In this document: in pieces, positions 1 to 7,278 of the stretch | Layout: every line of letters starts with the position of its first letter | How positions within the stretch are numbered: the stretch's first letter is position 1 | Source: JBHJHK01 sp050330975 | GTDB taxonomy: Bacteria > Pseudomonadota > Gammaproteobacteria > Competibacterales > Competibacteraceae | Length of the DNA stretch: 16,957 nucleotides | Reading direction: 5' to 3' | NCBI GenBank assembly: GCA_050330975.1 | Contig: JBHJHK010000245.1 | Coordinates: forward strand, 1-16,957 | Position numbers and translations under genes: made by a program | The notes under the pieces: generated by a model | What the model was told of the DNA's origin: nothing | The model's database searches: none | What the model saw: only the letters and a program-made list of their open reading frames with translations

Positions 1-185
1 CTCCAAAGCGGCACCCCAGGCCGATGGGTGAACCGCGTCTCACCTTTTCCGTGCCCCCGTAGACACTGATGTCGGTCTCCCCCAGGGCGTCTTCAAGGGT
101 ACAGCGGCGGCCCACCAGCACCCGCAAAACACCGCCCCTGAAACCATCACTCAATAGTCCACCACCACTGTGGGAGAACGCCAGC

Positions 186-836
186 ATGGGATTGTTTGCC
201 ACCATCGGAAATGCCATCAACGACGGGGCCGAGGCCCTGGGTCAAGGCTTCGAGCAAGCCGGAAACGTCGCCCAAGAGACCACCAACGCCTTTGGCGAGG
301 CCGTCGCCAACTTGGGCCAACAGGCCGACAACACCGTCGAAACCGTCGGGGAGACCATGGAAGACCAGGCCGAAACCGCCCTCACCACGGTGGGCAGCCT
401 CCTGGCCTGGGGCAGCCGCCAGATCGACGCCAAGGTGGAACAGGCCGTGGAAAACGCCGCGCCTTGGCTGGAATTGGGTGCCGACCTCTCCGCCGCCGGG
501 GGCGAGTTCGCCTCCGACCTGGCCAACGCCGGCCAGCGCTTTGGCAGCCAGGTCGGCCTCGAGGTGGGCGAGTTCCTCGGCCAGATCGGCGTCACCAACG
601 CCGCCCAGCACCTGATGGCAGTCCTCGCCGACACCACCACCTGTCCGCCCCCCTACGACCCCCAACAGACCCTGCGCCAGGAGGCCGCCGAGCTCAAACA
701 CCAGCTGGACAACTATACCACCCAGGTCGGTGAAGCCATCGGCGGGGTGACCGAAGAAGTGGCCGAGGCCCGTCGCGAGGTCGCCAGCGCCTTGGGCGAC
801 GTGTGGCGCGCCGCCAAAGCCCCCTTTGGCCCCTGA
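186..836 (+). CDS. Helix-rich hypothetical protein with amphipathic repeats
   Basis: I do not recognise a family. The product is 216 residues, rich in Ala, Glu, Gly and Gln. It appears to be a chain of amphipathic helices with heptad-like spacing (for example around QADNTVETVGETMEDQAET), reminiscent of apolipoprotein or LEA-type proteins. There is no signal peptide or membrane segment. One Cys lies in a Pro-rich break (CPPPYDP, about residue 155), separating a long N-terminal helical part from a shorter C-terminal coiled part. The frame is open further upstream to 69, but ATG 186 has a good Shine-Dalgarno (GGGAGA, about 9 nt away) and the residues before it look non-coding. It converges on the putative immunity gene. 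Only 11 bases separate the two stops, and they hold a short dyad (AGGGTC / GACCCT, 836-849). A role in the neighbouring toxin locus is possible but unproven. Confidence 0.7.
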   Translation: MGLFATIGNAINDGAEALGQGFEQAGNVAQETTNAFGEAVANLGQQADNTVETVGETMEDQAETALTTVGSLLAWGSRQIDAKVEQAVENAAPWLELGADLSAAGGEFASDLANAGQRFGSQVGLEVGEFLGQIGVTNAAQHLMAVLADTTTCPPPYDPQQTLRQEAAELKHQLDNYTTQVGEAIGGVTEEVAEARREVASALGDVWRAAKAPFGP

Positions 837-847
837 GGGTCTCGACC

Positions 848-1270
848 CTAGTCGCGGGGAGCCGCCAATTGCTGGCAGGCCTCCTCGGCGGCGGCCTTGA
901 CGGCGGGGTTCGCCGACTCGAGGTAGGGCTCGAGGTGGGCTTTGGCCGCCGCCCGGCCGCTGCGGCCGAGGATGCCCAGGGCATGGATCATGCTACCGGG
1001 TTCCAGGGTGTCCAGTTGCTGGCCCACCATGGCCTCGATGGCTCCCGGCTGAACGCCGCGGTCGTAGGCTTGGGAGAGCAGATTAAACAGGCTCTCCCGC
1101 ACCGCCGGATCGGGCTCAATGGCCGTATGGTCCACTAGGGTGGCAATCATTTCAGCCTCTTGGTGGGCGCTGTACTGCTCCGCCTCTAGCATATCGTTGA
1201 GCTCGTCGACGACTGTATCTCGCGATGAGCCCAACACATCGCAGATGCGTTCTAGGTAATCTTCCGCCAT
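848..1270 (-). CDS. HEAT-like small protein, candidate immunity protein
   Basis: The 140-residue acidic, all-helical cytoplasmic protein has no signal peptide. Its C-terminal half (about residues 90-137, HALGILGRSG followed by a helix and NPAVKAAAEEACQQL) has the helix-turn-helix rhythm of a HEAT/PBS-lyase-like repeat. The N-terminal 85 residues are further helices. The start is ATG 1270, preceded by GAGGAGA at about 9-10 nt. It lies 67 bases downstream of the polymorphic toxin gene on the same strand. That is the usual toxin-then-immunity order, and small helical or acidic proteins in this slot are often immunity proteins. The immunity role is inferred from position. The sequence alone would only support a HEAT-like hypothetical protein. 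Confidence 0.7.
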   Translation of the reverse strand: MAEDYLERICDVLGSSRDTVVDELNDMLEAEQYSAHQEAEMIATLVDHTAIEPDPAVRESLFNLLSQAYDRGVQPGAIEAMVGQQLDTLEPGSMIHALGILGRSGRAAAKAHLEPYLESANPAVKAAAEEACQQLAAPRD

Positions 1271-1337
1271 GGCTCTCTATCTCCTCGTCAATTTATCCGC
1301 CCAGATCATTTCACACCCAGCGATCTTGAAAAATCTA

Positions 1338-2306
1338 CTACTCCCATCGCATTAGATCAACCAATTCATTATTTGGGGTTTGAATGGGGATATGGGTATT
1401 ATTGGCAGATGTGGGATTGTAGTGAGGACTATCGGGATTTTTAATCCCTGGTGGCATTAGTTGGCCGGCATCGGGATCGTAGTATTTACCGCCCACCTGG
1501 TGGCGCGCCACCCAGCCGTCGGCGGCGTTGGACCCCGCTGGCGCACTGGGGTCGGGCCCGTGGATGCGCACTCGGTTGGTGACGCCGTTGTCATCCACCC
1601 ACTTGTATTCGACCCCCACCTGCACTTTGCCGTCGACTGGCTTTAAAACCCGCTCGGTGGCATCGTCGGGAATGCGCTTTAGGATCTCTTCGACGGATTG
1701 ACCGGCAATATCGTCGAACTTGCCCACCTTGGTGGCATCCGCACCCATCCGCAAATGGCCCAAACGGCCTTCGGGAATATTGCGGGAAGCCAACTGGAAA
1801 AACTCGTCGAGTTGGCCCTTGAGGGCCGTCACCTCGTCGCGGATGAAACCCGGTACGTCGCTGGGGTCGACGTTTTTCACCAGGGCGTCTAGGTGCTCCA
1901 TGAGGGGTTTGAGGGTCTGGGCCAGCCGGGGGTCGGCCTTGACCAGATCGACGGCGCGGCCAGCGGCCTCCACCACCTTGGCCAATTTACCGGTCTTGGC
2001 GAGATCCCCCAGGTAGGGGACCATGCTGACCGCGGAGATACCGGCCCCCAGCCAGTCGCCCCGGGCCAGGGACATGGCGCCGCTCAGGGCGTCGGAGATG
2101 GGGGTGGGGTCGAAGATACCGGCGACGTCGAGGGTGAGTTGGGTGAGGTCAAGGGCCAGCTCCTGGACGGCGTTCTCATCGGCGCCCTTGGCCGCTGCCT
2201 TCTGTTCAAAGCGCTGGGCGTCGGCGGCGTCGGCGGTTTTGTCAAGGCGTCGGGCATCGCCGAGCTGGTCGGCGGCATTGGCAATGCCTTTGATGGGGTT
2301 GGCCAT
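1338..2306 (-). CDS. Polymorphic toxin, pre-toxin linker plus C-terminal toxin domain (type 30-like)
   Basis: The 322-residue protein has three parts. Residues about 1-55 are a charged helical leader with no Sec signal. Residues about 60-110 match the hydrophobic pre-toxin linker pattern seen in many polymorphic toxins (DALSGAMSLARGDWLGAGIS followed by VSMVPYLGD). Residues about 200-322 form a compact C-terminal domain with motifs NRVRIHGPDP, GSNAADGWV, MPPGIKNPDSPHYNP and NTHIPIQTP. From memory these resemble polymorphic toxin type 30 (Ntox30); I could not check this. An in-frame GTG at 2321 and an ATG at 2315 also exist. ATG 2306 is chosen because GTGGAG lies 9 nt upstream of it, too close to the other two starts. 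The lack of a signal peptide suggests delivery by a contractile or other dedicated secretion system, but no such genes are in the window. The next gene downstream is a candidate immunity gene. Confidence 0.8.
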   Translation of the reverse strand: MANPIKGIANAADQLGDARRLDKTADAADAQRFEQKAAAKGADENAVQELALDLTQLTLDVAGIFDPTPISDALSGAMSLARGDWLGAGISAVSMVPYLGDLAKTGKLAKVVEAAGRAVDLVKADPRLAQTLKPLMEHLDALVKNVDPSDVPGFIRDEVTALKGQLDEFFQLASRNIPEGRLGHLRMGADATKVGKFDDIAGQSVEEILKRIPDDATERVLKPVDGKVQVGVEYKWVDDNGVTNRVRIHGPDPSAPAGSNAADGWVARHQVGGKYYDPDAGQLMPPGIKNPDSPHYNPTSANNTHIPIQTPNNELVDLMRWE

Positions 2307-2635
2307 AGGATTCATCTCCACGGATAGAGAATAGCTACCCAGCGGGCCAGAAGGCCGGGCTGGCTCTTATCATCAAATCTCATCAAATGGATTTGCTGCT
2401 GCAATGCCCATTGGCGGGCTACGCCAGCACATTAACTCGAGTGATAAGTTGCCATGGCCTTAATTTTGCACAAGTCAACGATTGCGCCAATAAAATGGGG
2501 AATATCCCACAGTCAATCCCTCGCACGGGATCTCTTGCAAAGTCGGCAAATGGCGATTGTTTCGAGATTGCAACAATCATCCATCGAGTTGACTTGCAAA
2601 AGGCCGCCATCGATGCTCCGGGGAGTTGCTCTCGT
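2307..2635. other. Intergenic region upstream of the toxin gene
   Basis: About 330 bases without a convincing gene. Short open frames on both strands lack ribosome sites and protein-like composition. It should hold the toxin promoter on the minus strand, but no convincing -35/-10 pair is visible. An imperfect hairpin lies at 2339-2363 (CCAGC and GGCC pairing with GGCC and GCTGG around AGAA). On the minus strand this falls in the toxin leader. It has no T-tract on the leader side. Confidence 0.4.
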
Positions 2636-2884
2636 TCAGGCCACTTGGCTCAAGGGCACAGGGCCAATAATGCCTGTGACCACCCGGCGGTATTGATTGA
2701 TGGCGGCGGTGACCTGGGCCACCGTCTTGGCCTTGCGCGACAGGCGCCCCTGCAGGCGACGATAGGCGTGCTTCACCAGGCGATCTTGGGTGGCGTTGCC
2801 GGTAGATGCCGGGGCGGGGACGCAGACCGCATTGTGGGAACGGGGCATCAACAAGGTGGGCTCGAGGAACTGGGGACGCTTCAT
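2636..2884 (-). CDS. Small basic hypothetical protein
   Basis: The 82-residue protein is not recognised. The N-terminal third is Pro/Asn rich with one Cys (NAVCVPAPA). The rest (about residues 33-75) is a basic helical stretch, TQDRLVKHAYRRLQGRLSRK followed by AKTVAQVTAAINQYRRVV, which could bind nucleic acid or a partner. There is no signal peptide. Start ATG 2884 has GAGG 8 nt upstream, which favours a real gene over the longer opposite-strand frame, whose composition is poor. It stands alone on the minus strand between the secreted Cys protein and the toxin gene and shares no obvious operon with either. Confidence 0.5.
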   Translation of the reverse strand: MKRPQFLEPTLLMPRSHNAVCVPAPASTGNATQDRLVKHAYRRLQGRLSRKAKTVAQVTAAINQYRRVVTGIIGPVPLSQVA

Positions 2885-3001
2885 CGAAATCGCCTCAAAG
2901 CGATGGGGTCAGGGGGGCTCGCCATGGCCATCAGTATGCAAAGCCCCGCCGCCCGCCCCGTAGTCAGAGTGCCGCTTTGGTTGTGGGCAGTAGGTCGTGA
3001 A

Positions 3002-3031
3002 CCCCCCGGGCTCCAGGGGGGATAACCCCCC
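3002..3031. repeat. Alternating C6/G6/C6 runs, mutually exclusive hairpins
   Basis: CCCCCC (3002-3007), GGGGGG (3016-3021) and CCCCCC (3026-3031) lie in a row. The central G-run can pair with the left C-run (8-nt loop GGGCTCCA) or the right one (4-nt loop ATAA), but not both. The element lies in a 278-bp gene-free stretch (2885-3162) between two minus-strand genes. The GTTATCCCCC string, read on the minus strand here, recurs as a tandem repeat at 8676-8703. Confidence 0.5.
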
Positions 3032-3162
3032 GGCGACAACCCGAGGGCCAAACCGCCCATGCTGGGCCATGGGCTGCCGTGATCGGTGGGATTGACCTCA
3101 AAAATCTTTCGAGATCAACGCACAAGTGGCACAGTATTCCACTGTGGAAACGCGGGGTTAAT

Positions 3163-3633
3163 TCAGGGGCAAGAGATGGTAGTGTAGCCGGCGCAAGAGG
3201 CCGTGGTGTTGGTGTTGGCTTCGATGAGGGGCCAATGGCCACTCAAGGTCACATTGGGACTAGAGACTTTGACACTATCTTTCATCCATTCCCCCGTGGC
3301 ATAGACAACCGCCGTGTTGCCATCGCTGACGTGTTTGACGACTTCCTTGTTCATATTGCCTCCACAGCTGGGCTCTTCAAACTCAATTTTACACTCTCCA
3401 CTGCTACCACATTTCACCGTGGTCGATGAGCCATGGGCAATATTGTTTTTCTTGTTGAAGGGAATTGCCATGGACTTATCTCTTTTGTTGTAGGACTTGA
3501 TATCAATATGGGCGCCTACGCAGTTCATCACAGTGACCGAGGCATTCTTATTATCGCCCCCAGCCTGAGCCGACATGGAGACAATGGCACCAGTGGCCAG
3601 CAGGGTGAACAGCTGGGTGTGTTGGATTTTCAT
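3163..3633 (-). CDS. Small secreted Cys-containing protein
   Basis: The 156-residue protein has a Sec signal peptide: basic start MKIQH, hydrophobic core LFTLLATGAIVSM, and probable cleavage after SAQA at about residue 24. The mature part is polar and probably beta-rich, with six Cys. The first is in VMNCVGAH. Next comes a close pair with a third in KCGSSGECKIEFEEPSC, and a final pair in SCAGYTTISCP at the C-terminus. This suggests disulfide-stabilised folding in the periplasm or outside the cell. No family is recognised. A partial gene at the right end of the window shares its layout and several motifs. The ribosome site before ATG 3633 is weak. A 7-bp dyad lies about 37 bases upstream. Gln/Lys/Asn-rich codon use differs from the GC-rich operons nearby and may indicate transfer. 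Confidence 0.75.
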   Translation of the reverse strand: MKIQHTQLFTLLATGAIVSMSAQAGGDNKNASVTVMNCVGAHIDIKSYNKRDKSMAIPFNKKNNIAHGSSTTVKCGSSGECKIEFEEPSCGGNMNKEVVKHVSDGNTAVVYATGEWMKDSVKVSSPNVTLSGHWPLIEANTNTTASCAGYTTISCP

Positions 3634-3950
3634 GGCTAGACGCCAAAATGGGTTGAGTTAACTGGGTCGAGAAGGCTAATCGGTTTGCCTTCTGCTTAGG
3701 TCTTGGCAGATCGTGCGCTAACATCTTGGATTCTCGCCAGAAGAGAGCAGATTCCCAGAGAAAGCCCCAGATTCCCCACACGCCATACGAAGTGGGTGGC
3801 CACGGCCCGACCGACTTGGGTGGGGCTGTTAAAACCCTATAAGCTCTCCATGGAGTCCATAAGCGCATCATGCCGCTTTATATGGGTTCTATAAGGTCCT
3901 CAAGGTCCTCAAAGGTGACATCGCAGTTGCCGAACAGCCAGGTATATGGG
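3634..3950. other. Divergent intergenic region with small repeats
   Basis: This 317-bp region separates the minus-strand secreted-protein gene from the plus-strand oxidoreductase and should contain both promoters. Visible items are a perfect 7-bp dyad at 3670-3693 (listed separately), the palindrome CTCCATGGAG at 3846-3855, and two adjacent perfect copies of AAGGTCCTC at 3893-3910 followed by the related AAAGGTGAC. AT-rich hexamers occur near 3878-3894, but I could not pair them with a convincing -35. Confidence 0.45.
3670..3693. promoter_or_regulatory. Inverted repeat AGAAGGC-N10-GCCTTCT
   Basis: A perfect 7-bp dyad with a 10-nt spacer lies 37 bases upstream of the minus-strand ATG at 3633. 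It could be an operator or a leader hairpin for the secreted Cys protein. There is no T-tract on either side, so it is probably not a terminator. Confidence 0.35.
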
Positions 3951-5261
3951 ATGCAAAATTGTCAAACGACCGCCCCCACCACGAGTACTGCCCCCTCCCT
4001 GTGGGAAGCCACGGCGGTGGCCGCCGAGCCCTCGCCCCCCCTCACCGCCGATGTGGCCTGCGACGTCGCCGTGGAGGGGGCGGGTTTCACCGGTTTGCGG
4101 GCGGCCTTGGCCCTAGCCGAGGGGGGGGCTGACGTCGCCGTCTTCGACGCCCACGACGTGGGTTGGGGGGCGTCGGGGCGCAGCGGAGGCCAGGTCAACC
4201 CCATGCTGCCGGTCAAACATCCCGACGACCTCTGGACCGCCGTGGGTCCCGACCATTTCGAGCGCCTCACCGAAGTATCCCTGAACTCCGCCGACGAGAC
4301 CTTTGCCCTGATCCACCGCTACGCCATCCCCTGCGATGCCCGCCAACGGGGCTGGCTGCGGGTTGACCATAGCCCAAAGGCCCGCCGGCTCGCCCGCAAC
4401 GCCGCCGCGGCCTGGAATGCCCTGGGGGCTGGCTTTGCCTTTGTCGACGGCGAAGATGTCCACACCCTGACCGGCTCACCGGCCTACGCCTCGGCCACCT
4501 TGTCCACCCGCGGCGGGGCTATCCACCCCCTCTCCCTGGTCCGAGGTCTGGCCCGGGTGGCGCGACAGCGGGGCGCCCGGCTGTACAGCCGCGCCCCGAT
4601 CGCCGCCTATCGCCGGCTGGAAAACCGCTGGCACCTCAGCGCCTCGGGACACACAATCCGCGCCGAGACCGTAGTGCTGGCCACCAACGGCTATACCGGA
4701 TCGCCGTGGGTGCGACTCAAGGGCTCAGTGCTACCCCTATATCCAGTACAAATCGCCACGGATCCCCTGGGGCCAGACCAACTCGACGGGGTTTTGCCCA
4801 AGGGCCACACCGTATCCGACACCCGCCGGTTGATCATGTACGCCCGCCGCGAGCCCGGGGGACAGGTGGTATTTGGCGGCATTGGTTACCGCCGGCCCTG
4901 GGCGAGCCCCGGGGGATTTGCCTGGCTCCTCAAAGACGCCCGACGAGTCTTTCCCAGCCTCGCCAGCGCGACATGGCGCTACCGCTGGGGGGGACAAATC
5001 GCCCTCACCCAAGACCGCATTCCCCACTTTCACGAGCCGGCGCCGGGCCTCCTGGCGGGCCTTGGCTACAACGGCCGCGGCGTCGCCATGGCGTTGGTCA
5101 TGGGGCGCATCCTGGCGGAGCGGGCCCTGGGGGCAGCGCCGAGCACCCTGCCCTTTCCCGCGTCCCCCATCAAAACCATGGCGTTTCGCGACCTACAACT
5201 CGCCGGCGCCGGCGTCGCCATGCATTGGCTGCGCCTGCGGGACAGCCTCGAATGGCGCTGA
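3951..5261 (+). CDS. FAD-dependent oxidoreductase of the DAO family
   Basis: The 436-residue flavoprotein belongs to the D-amino-acid-oxidase (DAO) fold family that oxidises C-N bonds of amines and amino acids. The dinucleotide-binding motif GAGFTG is at residues 43-48, after an unusually long N-terminal lead of about 35 residues. An acidic residue follows at the end of strand 2 (VAVFDAHD). The flavin-contacting GASGRSGGQ loop is at 73-81. The C-terminal FAD motif GLGYNGRGVAMA is typical of the PuuB/TauY-like group. ATG 3951 is preferred over the upstream ATG 3870 because the family start fits better and AGG lies 8 nt away. No signal peptide is seen. It sits 142 bp upstream of tauA, same strand, so it probably feeds on what the importer brings in. 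A taurine-dehydrogenase large-subunit (TauY-like) or gamma-glutamylputrescine-oxidase-like role are both possible. The substrate cannot be read from the sequence. Confidence 0.85.
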   Translation: MQNCQTTAPTTSTAPSLWEATAVAAEPSPPLTADVACDVAVEGAGFTGLRAALALAEGGADVAVFDAHDVGWGASGRSGGQVNPMLPVKHPDDLWTAVGPDHFERLTEVSLNSADETFALIHRYAIPCDARQRGWLRVDHSPKARRLARNAAAAWNALGAGFAFVDGEDVHTLTGSPAYASATLSTRGGAIHPLSLVRGLARVARQRGARLYSRAPIAAYRRLENRWHLSASGHTIRAETVVLATNGYTGSPWVRLKGSVLPLYPVQIATDPLGPDQLDGVLPKGHTVSDTRRLIMYARREPGGQVVFGGIGYRRPWASPGGFAWLLKDARRVFPSLASATWRYRWGGQIALTQDRIPHFHEPAPGLLAGLGYNGRGVAMALVMGRILAERALGAAPSTLPFPASPIKTMAFRDLQLAGAGVAMHWLRLRDSLEWR

Positions 5262-5403
5262 CCCGGTGGAACCCCGACCACAACCTTCCCAACGCCTTGT
5301 CCGACCCACAAAAGTCCAGTGTGCCAGCTACACTCAATTTGGCGGCGGGCCCAAAGGTCCAAAGGCCCTCCCCAACCCTCCTTTCAATCCGAGGAATTCG
5401 CCG

Positions 5404-6399
5404 ATGAAAAAGATGCTGTCCCCCTGGCTCACCGGAGCCACCCTCGCCCTCGCCACCCAGGCCGCCCAGGCCCTCGACGAGATCACTGTGGCCTATTTCC
5501 TAGAATGGCCCATGCCGTTTTTAGCCGCCAAGGCCGCCGGCACCTACGAAGAGGAGCTGGGGATCAACATCAACTGGCGGTCCTTTGAGACCGGTACGGC
5601 CATGTCCGCCGCCATGGCGGCGGGAGATGTGCAAATCTCCGTGAGCCAGGGCGTCCCCCCCTTCGTGGTCGCCGCCTCCGCCGGCCAGGACATCCAGGTG
5701 GTGGACGTCGCCGTCAGCTATTCGGATAACGACAACTGCGTCGTCCACGCCGATTTGGAAATCGATAAAGACAGCGCCGACGAGCTGGCGGGTAAAAAGG
5801 TCGCCGTGCCCCTGGGCACCGCCGCCCACTACGGTTTCTTGCGCCAGATGAATCACTTTGGCATCGACCTCGCCAGCCTCGAGGTGGTCAACATGGCTCC
5901 CCCCGAGGGCGCCGCAGCCCTGGCCCAAAAGGCCGTGGATTTCGCCTGTGGCTACGGCGGTGGCCTCACCCGAATGAAGGAACACGGCAACGTGCTCCTC
6001 ACCGGCGACGAGAAAGAAGCCCTGGGCATCCTGGTGTTCGACGTAACCTCGGCCCCGGCGGACTTTATCGCCGAGAACGAAGAACTGTTGGCCGACTTTT
6101 TGCGCATCACCGCCGAGGCCAACGCCCAGTGGAACGCCAGCGACGAGGCCATGTTGGCGGCCATCGCCCAGGAATCGGGCATGGACTTGGCCGCGGCCCA
6201 GGCGGCCATCGCCACCATGACCTTCCCCTCCGCCGAGGAACAGCTCTCGGAGAAGTGGCTGGGGGGTAACGCCCAGACCTTTATGAAAGGGGTGGCCGAT
6301 GTGTTCGTCGAGGCCGGCAGCATCGACGGGGCCCTAGAGACCTATGAAAACGCCGTCAACGCCGCACCGCTGACAGCGGCGGCTGCGGCCGTCGAATAA
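5404..6399 (+). CDS. tauA: TauA-like periplasmic substrate-binding protein
   Basis: The 331-residue protein has a Sec signal peptide (MKKM start, hydrophobic Leu/Ala core, cleavage near AQA-LDE at residue 23). The mature protein follows the TauA/NMT1 pattern of sulfonate-type binding proteins. Matching segments include VAYFLEWPMPFLAAK, NWRSFETGTAM, AAGDVQIS, GKKVAVPLGTAAHYGFL and VVNMAPPEGAAAL. All align well with E. coli TauA as I remember it. The protein would capture taurine or a related sulfonate or amine in the periplasm and hand it to TauBC. The start is ATG 5404 with GAGGA 8 nt upstream. The C-terminus ends in an Ala-rich tail. A strong hairpin follows the stop, which would fit higher expression of the binding protein than of the membrane parts. 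Ligand identity is inferred. Confidence 0.85.
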   Translation: MKKMLSPWLTGATLALATQAAQALDEITVAYFLEWPMPFLAAKAAGTYEEELGININWRSFETGTAMSAAMAAGDVQISVSQGVPPFVVAASAGQDIQVVDVAVSYSDNDNCVVHADLEIDKDSADELAGKKVAVPLGTAAHYGFLRQMNHFGIDLASLEVVNMAPPEGAAALAQKAVDFACGYGGGLTRMKEHGNVLLTGDEKEALGILVFDVTSAPADFIAENEELLADFLRITAEANAQWNASDEAMLAAIAQESGMDLAAAQAAIATMTFPSAEEQLSEKWLGGNAQTFMKGVADVFVEAGSIDGALETYENAVNAAPLTAAAAAVE

Positions 6400-6427
6400 C
6401 CCACGGCCCAATGCTGCCAACGCCAAC

Positions 6428-6450
6428 GGACCCGGGGCATTGCCGGGTCC
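6428..6450 (+). terminator. Hairpin between tauA and tauB (attenuator or mRNA 3' end)
   Basis: A perfect 8-bp stem, GGACCCGG (6428-6435) with CCGGGTCC (6443-6450), encloses the 7-nt loop GGCATTG and is followed by GGGTCTTTT. It lies in the 72-bp gap between tauA and tauB. The short T-tract suggests partial termination or an end-point that protects the tauA message. Full termination is unlikely because tauB lacks another obvious promoter. Confidence 0.6.
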
Positions 6451-6471
6451 GGGTCTTTTGAGGGGATGTGG

Positions 6472-7278
6472 ATGTCCGGCTTGCTTATCGACGATGTGTC
6501 CATGCAATTCGATCTCCCCAACGGCGAGGTGATCCATGCCTTACAAAATATCAATCTAGATATCAAAGAGGGCGAGCTGATGTCCGTCCTCGGCCCCTCG
6601 GGCTGCGGCAAGACCACGCTGTTAAACATCATCGCCGGTTTTTTGGGCCCCACGGCGGGAATCGTCTCGTTGGGGGGCAAGCCCGTGACCGGCCCCGGGC
6701 CGGAGCGGGGCATGGTGTTCCAACAGGGGGCCCTGTTTGAGTGGATGAGCGTGCGCCACAACGTGGCTTTTGGTCCCAAGATGAAGGGCAAGCCCCGCCG
6801 GGAAATCGACCAGACCGTCGATCACCTGCTGGAGGTAGTGGGGCTGAAGGCCTTTAAAGACAAAGCCATCTACGAGCTCTCCGGGGGCATGCAGCAGCGG
6901 GTTGCCCTGGCCCGCTGCCTGGCCAACGATCCCGAGGTGATCTTGATGGACGAGCCCCTAGGTGCCCTGGACGCCCTCACCCGGGAGAAAATGCAGGGCT
7001 TAGTGTTGAAGCTCTGGCACGAGACCGGCAAAACCATCGTTTTGATCACCCACTCCGTAGAGGAGGCCTTGCTCCTCGGGGAGCGGCTGTTGGTCATGGC
7101 TCCCCGCCCCGGGCGCGTCCACAGGGAGTACCGCCTGCCCTTTGCCCACCAGGGGGTCGACACCGATTTGCGCACCGTCAAGCACCACGAAGACTTCGGT
7201 CCCCAGCGGGAGGAGATCCTCACCATGATCTGGGATATGGAAGAGGAAATCATGGGTCGCTCGGAGACGACCATATGA
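6472..7278 (+). CDS. tauB: TauB-like ABC transporter ATPase
   Basis: The 268-residue cytoplasmic ATPase energises the TauABC-type importer. Walker A GPSGCGKTT is at 41-49, the Q-loop is in VFQQGALFEW (about 83-91), the signature LSGGM at 136-140, Walker B VILMDE at 156-161 and the H-loop His at 194. The segment LLVMAPRPGRV is typical of the taurine/nitrate/sulfonate subfamily. ATG 6472 is chosen over ATG 6466 because the Shine-Dalgarno GAGGGG abuts the first ATG but is correctly spaced for the second. Its stop overlaps the tauC start by 4 bp (ATGA), implying translational coupling. The C-terminus (about 225-268) is a charged helical tail. Confidence 0.9.
   Translation: MSGLLIDDVSMQFDLPNGEVIHALQNINLDIKEGELMSVLGPSGCGKTTLLNIIAGFLGPTAGIVSLGGKPVTGPGPERGMVFQQGALFEWMSVRHNVAFGPKMKGKPRREIDQTVDHLLEVVGLKAFKDKAIYELSGGMQQRVALARCLANDPEVILMDEPLGALDALTREKMQGLVLKLWHETGKTIVLITHSVEEALLLGERLLVMAPRPGRVHREYRLPFAHQGVDTDLRTVKHHEDFGPQREEILTMIWDMEEEIMGRSETTI

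Noticed and set aside
1..187. Minus-strand open frame running off the left edge (begins MLAFSHSGGGLLSDG, contains TLEDALGETDISVYGG)
   Set aside because: No ribosome site before its ATG, and that ATG overlaps the well-supported plus-strand start at 186. Too short to judge; sequence to the left would settle it.
147..701. Long minus-strand open frame opposite the helical protein
   Set aside because: Gly/Val/Leu-rich composition typical of an antisense shadow in GC-rich DNA; the plus-strand frame has the ribosome site and sensible protein sequence.
2387..3025. Plus-strand 212-codon open frame
   Set aside because: Mixed, low-complexity composition and no Shine-Dalgarno; it overlaps the better-supported minus-strand gene at 2636-2884.
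5297..5334. Promoter TTGTCC ... TACACT before tauA
   Set aside because: The spacer is 26 bases, too long for a sigma-70 promoter.
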